Assembly (NCBI GenBank): GCA_039105265.1
Contig: JAPFFF010000001.1
Span: 4,526,001 to 4,590,000, forward strand
Origin: Tritrichomonas musculus
Taxonomy: Eukaryota; Parabasalia; Tritrichomonadida; Tritrichomonadidae
Direction: 5' to 3'
Length of the DNA: 64,000 bases
Shown here one piece after another: positions 9,625 through 17,704 of this stretch (position 1 is its first letter; each line of letters starts with the position of its first letter). The notes under the pieces were generated by a model. It was not told the DNA's origin. It searched no databases and saw only the letters and a list, made by a program, of their open reading frames with translations. The position numbers and the translations under genes were made by a program.

Positions 9625-11064
9625 ATGATTTTCTTTTTTCAATTTCTTTTAGTTTTTCATAAAGCCAAAATTATTTTATCAACATACGATGAAGTTACTC
9701 AAGTTGTAGCCGAAAAACCATGCTTTGTTTTAGTAATATCATCCGACTCATTCAATTATTATTCAATTTTAAGCGAATTCAGAACTGCAGCTCGTAAAAG
9801 CCAATCACTTTTGGATTTTTATATTTTACAAGTCAGTACACTTAGCAAAAAACAAATTCAACTATTAAATTGTACTACTTTCCCAGCTCTTATACCATAT
9901 TATATTGGTAAACCCAGCACCAAATTTTATGGGCCATTTTCATATGGCACTATTTTCCAATTCATCAATTATCATTCAACATCACGAATTACCTTTATTC
10001 AAAATCAAGAAGACCTCGATAAATTCTTTTTGACCTCTGCCGCAGGTATTTTAATTACTGTTGATTCAGAATCTGGTACTGAACAACCAAATGAAAAAGA
10101 ACATCCAGTGCTAACAGAATTTTACTATAACCATTTTAACGAGCTATCATTATCTTTTGTTGAGAAAAAACTTCTTCTTCCTATTATTGAAAAAAATAAC
10201 CTAACTATTAACAATAATGATAGCAGGTTTTATTTATTTAGATTTTTTGATGAAGCTTTTCTCCAATTACCTGACCTAACAAACACGACTGAAGATTTTC
10301 TTGTAAAAACACTTTATGTTTATGCTAATCCAAACATATATTTATTTGAAGCTCGCCTTGCAAACTATTTTGAAAACTCTAATCAAGATTTTGGCTTAAT
10401 TATGCTAAATATGTCCAATAACATTTATGCCACTCATAAACAAGCAGAGTTTTTAAGGATAGCTAAATCAGACTGTGGAATTAACATATCATATTTACCC
10501 CTTACTCTAAATGAAATACCAAACATTAGATACGGCTTTCCAGTAGAAAAACAAGAAATGTTTTATATTATAGATTCTCGTGAAAATCCACAGAAGAAAT
10601 ACAAATATTATGGCGAATTTTCATCTCCTGAAGATATTCATCAATTTTGCAATTCTTACAAAAAAGGTCAGTTAAAGCAATTCTACAAATCAGGAACAAT
10701 ACCAAAATCAGAAAGATATACGGATATCGACGATTATGATTCTACCAACGTTCTTGACTTTACTGAGAGTAGCGAATTCTCTGCTTTAGGAGTTTATTAC
10801 ACTTCTGATGATTCTCTCACAAATTATAGTATGGCAGTTAAAGCAATACAAAAAGAAAGTTCATTTAATAATAAAATTAAATTTGGACAATTTAGTATTG
10901 CATACAATGATTGGCCTGGCACAAATACCAGCTTCTTGCCAATGCCAAGATTATTAATTTTTGAAAAAGGAAAACTTATTATGAATGAAAGAGCTGAATA
11001 TGTTGATCAAATTATTGAGTACATAACAAACGCAATAAATCATGTGGATAATAAAGAACTTTGA
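9625..11064 (+). CDS. secretory PDI-like protein with thioredoxin folds but no CxxC
   Basis: Probable ER-lumen protein of 479 residues. An N-terminal signal peptide (MIFFFQFLLVFHKAKII) precedes a thioredoxin-like domain at about residues 20-115, seen as a CFVLVISSD strand, a long helix, a cis-Pro turn (TTFPALIPY) and GPFSYGTIFQFI. Further thioredoxin-like segments follow, the last around residues 370-470 (FGQFSIAYNDWPG ... LPMPRLLIFEKGK). No CxxC active site is visible, so oxidoreductase activity is unlikely; a chaperone or scaffold role resembling redox-inactive PDI domains is inferred. The C-terminus ends NKEL, only loosely like KDEL. Sequons such as NCT, NNLT and NTS occur. Confidence 0.6.
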   Translation: MIFFFQFLLVFHKAKIILSTYDEVTQVVAEKPCFVLVISSDSFNYYSILSEFRTAARKSQSLLDFYILQVSTLSKKQIQLLNCTTFPALIPYYIGKPSTKFYGPFSYGTIFQFINYHSTSRITFIQNQEDLDKFFLTSAAGILITVDSESGTEQPNEKEHPVLTEFYYNHFNELSLSFVEKKLLLPIIEKNNLTINNNDSRFYLFRFFDEAFLQLPDLTNTTEDFLVKTLYVYANPNIYLFEARLANYFENSNQDFGLIMLNMSNNIYATHKQAEFLRIAKSDCGINISYLPLTLNEIPNIRYGFPVEKQEMFYIIDSRENPQKKYKYYGEFSSPEDIHQFCNSYKKGQLKQFYKSGTIPKSERYTDIDDYDSTNVLDFTESSEFSALGVYYTSDDSLTNYSMAVKAIQKESSFNNKIKFGQFSIAYNDWPGTNTSFLPMPRLLIFEKGKLIMNERAEYVDQIIEYITNAINHVDNKEL

Positions 11065-11259
11065 TTTATTTAAATAAATTATAATCATTTATACATCTTC
11101 ATTCATTTAACTAATGAGTTTAACTTTATCCTTCCAACTATTAGTACTCCTCTATTTCAGAATTGAATCTGCTATCGGTGACAAAGAAAAGATAAAAAAA
11201 TATAAAATTAAAATAATAATGATTTGAGGATTTTATAATAAAAATAATATATACAAAAA

Positions 11260-11850
11260 TTACTCAGTTGGAGATTGACGTTTTCGAATTAAATTTCTAA
11301 CCGAATCTGCAGTATTTTTAGCGGACAATTTTTTTCTTCCATTTTGATATTGAGTTCGAGGGATTGGATAAATTTCAACACAAAATTGATTGTCATTAGG
11401 AGGTTCACGATATTTTGAAAGATGTTCATCAATTTTTGTTAGAATTGACGGATTAATTAGGTTATTAAAGCCGGTAAGCTCAAAAAGCACCGAATAGTTC
11501 TGCATTCTTCTCGAAAAAATAATATTTTCAATTTCACTCTCAAACACAAGCAATTTATTAAAGATTGCATCGATCAATTCAATAAAAACTTGCGTGGACA
11601 TTTCTGAAGGAAAATTGACTATGCTGATTCTGGTTACTTGATGCTGATCATCATGTGGTATATCTGCGCGAGTTAAGGATACGTCTGAAAAAAAAGGAAG
11701 GTTTGTTACTCGAATTTCTTCAAGTTTCTGATATATTTCAGGTAATGACATAAGCGGAGAATCAGTTGAGAATTTTACAATTGGAGTGTCAGTTTCTTTT
11801 ACATATTCATTAACTAAAAGTTGCCATGGATGATCAAGATTTTCACTCAT
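11260..11850 (-). CDS. hypothetical protein, possible RRM-like core
   Basis: A 196-residue protein that I do not recognise. The middle (VTRISIVNFPSEMSTQVFIE ... YSVLFELTGFNN) alternates strands and helices in a way compatible with an RRM-like fold, and the C-terminus is basic (GRKKLSAKNTADSVRNLIRKR). There is no signal peptide or membrane segment. It is tail-to-tail with the PDI-like gene and its 5' side faces the accessory block. Confidence 0.6.
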   Translation of the reverse strand: MSENLDHPWQLLVNEYVKETDTPIVKFSTDSPLMSLPEIYQKLEEIRVTNLPFFSDVSLTRADIPHDDQHQVTRISIVNFPSEMSTQVFIELIDAIFNKLLVFESEIENIIFSRRMQNYSVLFELTGFNNLINPSILTKIDEHLSKYREPPNDNQFCVEIYPIPRTQYQNGRKKLSAKNTADSVRNLIRKRQSPTE

Positions 11851-11958
11851 GATTTTCTTTTTTTATTTAGTCGGATGTATTAAAAATTGAGTGCACATTC
11901 AAAAATTGTTATTTTTTAAAAAAATAATATTAGCATTTGCAAAAAAAATGCATTTTAA

Positions 11959-13190
11959 GGGGGACCTTTCCCCGTTTACTATTTTTTTTTAACGATCATT
12001 GTTTCACTTTGATATAATCGTTTTCCCTCAAATTTTCATTCAATTTTAAAAAGGAAATAACTAAAGATAGCAATCAAATTGATGTTTGCTTTTTGTTTTA
12101 TCAATACTGTATTCAAAAAACATAAAACTTGACGGTGGCAAAATGCTAAAAAAAATTAATGCAATTGAAAAAAATCAAAAAAATCATAAATATTTGCATT
12201 TTTTTTTATAATTTATTAAATAATAAACTTAATGATAATTAAACCAAAAAATTGCCACCGTCAAGTTTTAAGTTATGGTACATTCTCTATTTCTATTGAA
12301 TTAATTATTTGACTTAGATATCCTGAAATGAGTTATTTCATTTTTAAATTTTCTTTTGTTGTTTTAATTTAGAAAAAAACAAATTTTTAAGCATAAAGCA
12401 ATAAGGAAAAACTGGTTATTTATCAATATTCACAATAATAATGATCAATTAAATACCTTAACAAGAGAAAAAACTTGTTTTTTTGATCAATTATATTTCT
12501 GATTTATAATTTACTTAAATTTTTATCATAAATGATCATATCAGTTAATTTAAAAAAGATAATGAATTATTACCAGTTTTTATATATTTATTTTCAATTT
12601 TATATATAATATATGTTGATTTGCTTTTTTTTTTAGAAAAATCAAAATGATACAAAATTGAGACGTTTCATTACTCATAAAAGCATTATTTATCTGGAAT
12701 GCTTATTGAATTCCAATTTGTTTTACAGTTGTCTATTAAAATATGAAAAAAACATTGCAAACCCTCTTTGAGAACAAAGCTGTAAAATCTTTTTTATCAA
12801 TATAAAAAACCGATAAACTGTTTTTTTCCAGAAAAAATAGTGGAATTGCATGATAATAAAAGAAATCATTTTTTTTCCAAAAAAAGAAGAGAAGAGAATA
12901 GTGGAATTGAAGTAAATAATATATGTAAAGATGTATAAAATTGATTTATAATATCTTAAGTATTGTATTGCTATTTTATAGCGTATATGATATAATTGAT
13001 CAAATTCAACAAAAAAAATTCTGGAAAAAATCATAACTATTGAATTCGTATTTTGATAAAATCCTTGTAATCTCTCTAAAAATCAAAAAAAATGATGAGC
13101 TTCGGTGAGTGTAATGAAAATAAAAAAAATGGGTATTTAACCTAAACCGTAAACAATTAGCCTTGATCGTTTTCCTCAGAAAGGTCCCCC
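11959..13190. mobile_element. TTAA-flanked non-autonomous DNA element (copy A)
   Basis: The left end GGGGGACCTTTCCCCGTTTA and the right end GAAAGGTCCCCC are inverted, with TTAA immediately outside at 11955-11958 and 13191-13194. A related copy lies at 55099-57302 with the same ends and TTAA. Near the left end an imperfect hairpin (AACGATCATTG...ATATAATCGTT) and a palindrome with arms at 12048-12062 and 12331-12345 (AAAAAGGAAATAACT / AGTTATTTCATTTTT) are shared with copy B. It is 1232 bp with no convincing coding sequence. TTAA targeting suggests mobilisation by a piggyBac-type transposase, which is inference. Confidence 0.8.
12125..12268. mobile_element. 144-bp TA-flanked palindromic MITE inside copy A
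   Basis: AAACTTGACGGTGGCAA at 12125-12141 is the perfect inverse of 12252-12268, with TA on both outer sides. This fits a Tc1/mariner-type MITE. It occupies the centre of the subterminal palindrome of copy A. Copy B has an unrelated palindrome at the matching place, so this could instead be a variable core of the host element. Confidence 0.65.
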
Positions 13191-13219
13191 TTAACCGTAA
13201 TTATAAGGATTGAAACTGT

Positions 13220-13221
<2 letters not shown>

Positions 13222-13250
<29 letters not shown>
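13222..13250. repeat. 29-base poly-T run
   Basis: A run of 29 T residues just outside the right end of copy A. Confidence 0.95.
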
Positions 13251-13254
<4 letters not shown>

Positions 13255-13284
13255 GAAAAAAAGGAGAACGGAGAGACGGTTATG

Positions 13285-13360
13285 TAGACTTGTTATTCTC
13301 CGATTCTCGAGATCGATAATTGATTGACTTTTTGATATCGATTCTCAAAATAACAAGTTT
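13285..13360. mobile_element. 76-bp foldback element with 9-bp direct flanks
   Basis: The ends ACTTGTTATT and AATAACAAGT are inverted, and an inner GATCGATA/TATCGAT pair continues the stem. The nine bases ACGGTTATG occur directly on both sides (13276-13284 and 13361-13369). A 9-bp duplication is typical of Mutator-like (MULE) insertion. It has no coding capacity. Confidence 0.6.
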
Positions 13361-13601
13361 ACGGTTATGACAAAGATTTTTTTCGACTTATTTTATATTA
13401 ATACATTAACAAATTCATTTGCATTAACATTTACGAGTATATAAGAGAATACATTAACGAGTATATATGCGAATACAAGTTTTAACTACTTTTAACGAGT
13501 TTTGTATGTATAGACATGCGAAAAATGTAATTCCTGTAAAGAACGTGTTCGATCTCGTTCCCCAGCCTTAGTGGAATGCATATTGTTTCTCTTTATGAGG
13601 T

Positions 13602-13629
13602 CCGCTTTGCGGAGTTTGCCTTTGGCAAA
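13602..13629. other. two adjacent perfect mini-hairpins with TTT loops
   Basis: CCGC-TTT-GCGG (13602-13612) is followed two bases later by TTTGCC-TTT-GGCAAA (13615-13629). They lie just downstream of the small minus-strand ORF that ends at 13711, so they could mark a transcript end. This is inference. Confidence 0.6.
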
Positions 13630-13710
13630 TGGTTATCATCCCGGGTACATATCATTTCATATCGAATGCATTACATATCCACGTAGACAGATTGGTTTTT
13701 GCTCGGCGAT

Positions 13711-13956
13711 TTATTTTTTAGGTTGTGTATGTGGAGGTCTTGTATCGAATTTCATTACACCCTTTCTCTTAGTAAAGTGTTTATCATCACATGGTATCTC
13801 TTCATTAAGTTCACGAGTATTAAATATCCATGTATTAGGATTACGACTTAACAATGTATTAACTGTCTTATAGTCTTTCGATTCGACAAGTCTAGCGAGT
13901 TCATACTTCAACTTATTCATATTATTCATTGCGAAGAGTTCTGTTAATGCTGTCAT
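13711..13956 (-). CDS. small island protein, DYKT-NTL-RNPN family (copy 1)
   Basis: An 81-residue protein that begins MTALTELFAMNNMNKLKYEL and contains DYKTVNTLLSRNPNTW and DKHFTKRKGVMKF. It is a close homologue of the product at 16323-16574 and a more distant one of the product at 16618-16980. The three share the order: acidic helical start, ESKDYKTxNTL, RNPN, NEEI, KxFTKRxG. It has no signal peptide or membrane segment. The function is unknown; helical, basic C-termini would suit a nucleic-acid or capsid-associated role, but nothing proves it. Confidence 0.6.
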   Translation of the reverse strand: MTALTELFAMNNMNKLKYELARLVESKDYKTVNTLLSRNPNTWIFNTRELNEEIPCDDKHFTKRKGVMKFDTRPPHTQPKK

Positions 13957-14131
13957 TTAAGTACGAGAAAAATACATCGAAAACGCATTGTCAACTCACT
14001 TCCTCACCAATAAATATACACGACTTCTCTTACCATTAACTCTGTTATATCTCATCTTAACTTCATACCAATCTGGTATTGTCTTAACATCGATTCCATA
14101 ATAATTATATAGATCTCTTTTATTAGTAAAT
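13713..14131 (-). repeat. left arm of an inverted duplication
   Basis: Read on the minus strand, this segment matches 16153-16556 on the plus strand over about 400 bp, including the small ORF, the GAAGTGAGTTGACAATG spacer and the sequence before it. Divergence is obvious by eye but low, roughly 15-20 percent by estimate. Confidence 0.75.
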
Positions 14132-15701
14132 TCTATATCTGTAATAGGTTCATCTGCTGTAGCGGAATACGTAGTATCATTGGTGGATTTATCAACGATC
14201 TCATCATTAGTAGTGGATTTATCATCTTATTCAATAATATATTCATCATCATCTTTTTACCGAATCGTACACGACCAAATTTAAATAATACATCATCCCA
14301 ATTCGTTATACTCATTTCATTCCATGCTCTATCACATAAGTTATTTAAATGTCGTTCATATCGATTGTTGGGTATCGAGTACTTTCTCTTATTTATGTGT
14401 TTCCCATATCGAACATATACATATACATCCTAATTTCGATTTCGATTTCTACCTAGAAATTGCTTAATATTAGATACCGTATCGATGTATGTTTGGATGA
14501 ATATAGATAGGATATTCTCCTTAATAGACTGCCCATTCTGTATTGATGAGGTAGATATGATAACATCAACATCTTCTTCGAATAATCCATCTTCACTCAG
14601 CTTAATCTCTTTGTTATCACCTGTATATAGAGCGACCTTGTATCTATCTTTCAAACAATTCTTCAATCTCTTACACTCTTTCTTATCTTCTATCTTCACT
14701 AATACTTTATCATAATTCATTCTCTTTGTATCGATTAAGTTAACTATAGCAGCACGTTATTCATCAGCATCTGGTAACAACTTATTAACATAGATATTTC
14801 GTTTATATCTCTCATCAATATGTGGATTAACGATTATGTAATCTCTAAAGCATGCGATTTTCTTAATATCATCAGCAGTAGCACTTATTAATGCTACCTT
14901 ATCGAATTCTTTAGTAATCTCTATTAATCCTATATGGTGTAGTAACATGCTTCATCAATCACTAGGAAGTAATCGAGTCGTTGCTCTTTCATATAGTATT
15001 CTTCAAGTAAGTCGCCTAAGCACTTGGAAGCAGTGTTGTAAGTAGTAATAATTATGTTAACTTCATTATATACAGCTTTATGAAATTCACTAAACGCGTT
15101 ATCATTAACACATAATCGTATATTAAGATCTTTATTCAATTTGGCATAGAGCTCTTCAGCGATATTCACTGTCGGAACAATTACCATAAATCTCTCTGTA
15201 CTATGTGATGAGATCCATTTACGAATATCAGTCGATTTACCAGAGCCTATTAAAGCTTCACAGATGAACTTCTTAGTTCGAATCTGCTTAGTGGTTTTAC
15301 TTATATCATACTTGTTGTGATCTATATAATAAAAAGGGAGAATCATCATAATCGTCATAACCAAGAAAATAACCATTCTCATCATAACGTTCAATAACAT
15401 CATCAACGCAAAGTTTATGTTCTCCGTTAGTGAGATACTTAATTGATTCTTCATCATATAATGGTTTGCCATTCTTATCAACGTAACCTTCACACTCTAT
15501 ATTGTATACTCGTTCAGGAATCTCATCAAACATCTGCCATCGTATGTAACAAGGATCTTGCACTTCAACAGGCTGTTCATTCACGACTTGTTCTTCAATT
15601 ACTTTCAATGGATCGTCATCATATCCATAATCATTAACAGACTCATATTTTATATCTCCTTCATACACATAACTGTATACCTTCATATGCCTCTTCTTCA
15701 T
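13996..15701 (-). pseudogene. broken superfamily 2 helicase-like gene of the island
   Basis: Helicase signatures are recognisable in order along the minus strand: a Walker A-like ALIGSGKST, an ITTYNTAS segment, a Walker B/DEAD-like VIDEAC, a motif III-like ISATA, and a motif VI-like QFLGRNRNRN near the end. This is the layout of SF2 helicases used in replication of viruses and large mobile elements. The upstream part is acidic and Tyr/Asp-rich. The gene is broken with several breaks and is treated here as a fossil. A copy of its terminal part is found inverted at about 16153-16282. The family below SF2 is not determined. Confidence 0.6.
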
Positions 15702-16052
15702 TCACGTAACTGTATAACATAGTGTTCAGTGTCATTGGTTTCTATTAGGTAAAAAATTCATTTACTTTACATGATAATCACAAACTTATTCCATTAATCA
15801 CTATGGAAATTATTCGTTTCCAATTAGCACTATTTTAATAGATTTTATAGCTTCTCGTTATAAATATTCATATATAGTCATATATTTATATGTTTTGAGC
15901 CACACTTAGCACTAAAATAAATATAATTATAGCTGATTTTTGCGTGTTTTCGTCAATTAAATTAGCTGTCACGCGACTGTGGCGGTTATAAATATACTAA
16001 TTAAGTCGAGGATGACAAAAATGTAATTTTTGGTAGCATGGATGAATTAGTT
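15702..16052. other. central non-coding zone of the island
   Basis: About 350 bp between the minus-strand helicase relic and the plus-strand genes. No coding frame is supported. It contains AT-rich direct and inverted words (for example ATATAGTCATATATTTATAT) and would be the natural place for a divergent promoter or an origin, which is inference. Confidence 0.35.
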
Positions 16053-16053
16053 G

Positions 16054-16097
16054 TTAAGCGAGGGCGGAGCGAGTGGAACGAGAGTAGCCCTCCTTAA
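16054..16097. other. GC-rich hairpin, TTAAG-GAGGGC stem
   Basis: TTAAGCGAGGGC pairs with GCCCTCCTTAA around a purine-rich GC loop (GGAGCGAGTGGAACGAGAG). It is the most GC-rich spot in the window and sits at the inner edge of the right arm of the inverted duplication. Confidence 0.65.
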
Positions 16098-16152
16098 CGT
16101 TACTACTCTATCGTTGATGAATCTATCACTAATGAACCTATCGTTGATGAAT

Positions 16153-16556
16153 CTACTAAAAGAGATCTGTACAATTACTATGGAATCGATATTAAAACAA
16201 TACCAGATGTTTACAAAAGTAAGATGAGATATAACAGAATTAACGGTAAAAGAGGTCGAGTGTATAAATTGGTGAAGAAGTGAGTTGACAATGTGATTAC
16301 TTTGTATTTTTCTTATACAGAAATGACGGCATTAACAGAACTATTCGCAATGAATGATATGGACAAGTTGAAGCATGAACTCGCTAGACTTATTGAATCG
16401 AAAGACTATAAGACAGTTAATACGCTATTACGTCGTAATCCAAATACGTGGAAGTTTAATACGTATAAACTTAACGAAGAGATATCATGTGATGATAAAC
16501 ACTTTACTAAACGAAAAGGAGTAATGAAATTCGAGACCAGACCTCGACGTAAAGAC
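16153..16556 (+). repeat. right arm of the inverted duplication
   Basis: Plus-strand counterpart of 13713-14131. It carries a partial copy of the terminal part of the helicase-like gene followed by a copy of the small ORF. Confidence 0.75.
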
Positions 16557-16574
16557 CATATAATGCGAATATAG
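16323..16574 (+). CDS. small island protein, DYKT-NTL-RNPN family (copy 2)
   Basis: An 83-residue protein that starts at ATG 16323; the frame opens at a GTG 30 bases earlier. It begins MTALTELFAMNDMDKLKHEL and contains DYKTVNTLLRRNPNTW, NEEISCDDKHFTKRKG and a basic tail (RPRRKDHIM). It is a near-duplicate of the 13711-13956 product. The next small gene follows after 43 bp on the same strand, suggesting co-expression or simple tandem duplication. Confidence 0.6.
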   Translation: MTALTELFAMNDMDKLKHELARLIESKDYKTVNTLLRRNPNTWKFNTYKLNEEISCDDKHFTKRKGVMKFETRPRRKDHIMRI

Positions 16575-16617
16575 TATTGTTTTTATGCGATAAAAGTGTA
16601 AGTTTAATTACATAGAA

Positions 16618-16980
16618 ATGAGTAAGACCAATAATACATCACAACCAGCTCTCGAAGAGTTATATACTACAGATGACTTAGTATTACTTAAACGAGATAT
16701 CACCAAGTTAACCGATAAACAAGATTACAAGACCCTTAACACTCTGTTTAGTCGTAATCCGAATGCTAGTAAGTTCGATACTAGAACACTTAATGAAGAC
16801 ATTCCACAATCGACAAAACGATTCACCAAACGTAATGGGAAGCTCTGTAATGTATCTAGAACAATAACACGAAAGAGTACCGAATCAGAAGAGAGTGATA
16901 CATATACATATAAGTCCAGATACTACGATCCACATACCAAATCGTTTAAGTATGCAACTAGAATACGATCAAAATACTAA
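16618..16980 (+). CDS. small island protein, DYKT-NTL-RNPN family (divergent paralogue)
   Basis: A 120-residue protein with the same core order as its neighbour: LEELYTTDDLVLLKRDITKL, DYKTLNTLFSRNPNASKF, NEDIPQSTKRFTKRNGK. It has an added ~45-residue C-terminal extension rich in Ser, Thr, Tyr and Lys/Arg (DTYTYKSRYYDPHTKSFKYA). Conservation of the core against an independent tail argues that the core is a real domain. The function is unknown. Confidence 0.6.
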   Translation: MSKTNNTSQPALEELYTTDDLVLLKRDITKLTDKQDYKTLNTLFSRNPNASKFDTRTLNEDIPQSTKRFTKRNGKLCNVSRTITRKSTESEESDTYTYKSRYYDPHTKSFKYATRIRSKY

Positions 16981-16982
16981 GC

Positions 16983-17700
16983 GAATCACTTTAGATGATA
17001 GTGGGTTAGATCTAACTCGATATCTACCTAATTTAGTAACATGACTATTTTTGGTCGATAATGTGTATAAATTGGATGGTTGATCACATGCGGATGCATC
17101 TTATCGAATACATCACATGTGGATACCTCTTATCGAATACATCATGTGCGGATACATCACATCGAATACATTATCGGATACATATTATCGGATATATCTT
17201 ATCGAATACATCACATCGGATACATCTTATGCGGATACATCTTATTGGATACATCTTATCGAATACATCACATCGAGTACACATTAACGAATGCATCCCA
17301 TGCGGATGCATCTTATCGGATATACCTTATCGAAATCGATAAGAATTACTTCAGAATCACTCATTAGTTAGGGGGTTAAATCTAACCCGATATATACCTA
17401 GTTTAGTAACCACATCGATTAAGTGATATTTTTATAAAATATTGTTGTTATCGAATACATATTATGCGGATGCATCTTATCGAATACATCATATGCAGAT
17501 ACATCACATCGGATATATCTTATCGAATACATCATATGTAGATATCATCACATGCAGATATATCATATGCGGATACATTATCACATGCGGATACATCATA
17601 TGCGGATATATCTTATCGAATACATCATATGAAGATACACATTATCGGATACATCACATGGGGATACATAATATGCGGATATATCTTATCGAATACAAAG
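16983..17700. repeat. two ~370-bp tandem units filled with GGATACATC-type minirepeats
   Basis: Each unit starts with a related header (GAATCACT...GGGTTARATCTAACYCG... TTTAGTAAC; headers at 16983 and 17354) followed by many copies of words such as GCGGATACATCTTATCGAA and TACATCACATG, each 11-16 bp. Frames across it (HRIHHIGY-type) are repeat artefacts. Confidence 0.85.
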
Positions 17701-17704
17701 TAAA

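Larger units (their letters stand above)
13381..17700. mobile_element. unclassified element island with helicase relic, possibly virus-like
   Basis: This block stands out from its surroundings. It is less AT-rich, with frequent CGA/TCG words, and contains small proteins, hairpins and repeats not seen elsewhere in the window. Parts: repeats with GAATACATTAACGAGTATA-type words on the left, a small ORF and a helicase-like relic on the minus strand, a central non-coding zone with a GC-rich hairpin, two small ORFs on the plus strand, and GGATACATC-type tandem repeats on the right. An inverted duplication joins the two halves. The helicase-like part is broken with several breaks, whereas the three small ORFs look whole. 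Assignment to a Maverick-like or viral lineage is only a possibility, since no capsid, polymerase or integrase is visible. Boundaries are approximate. Confidence 0.6.

Noticed and set aside
12723-13034. 103-codon minus-strand frame within copy A
   Set aside because: Aromatic/Ile-rich composition typical of AT-rich random frames; no family resemblance.
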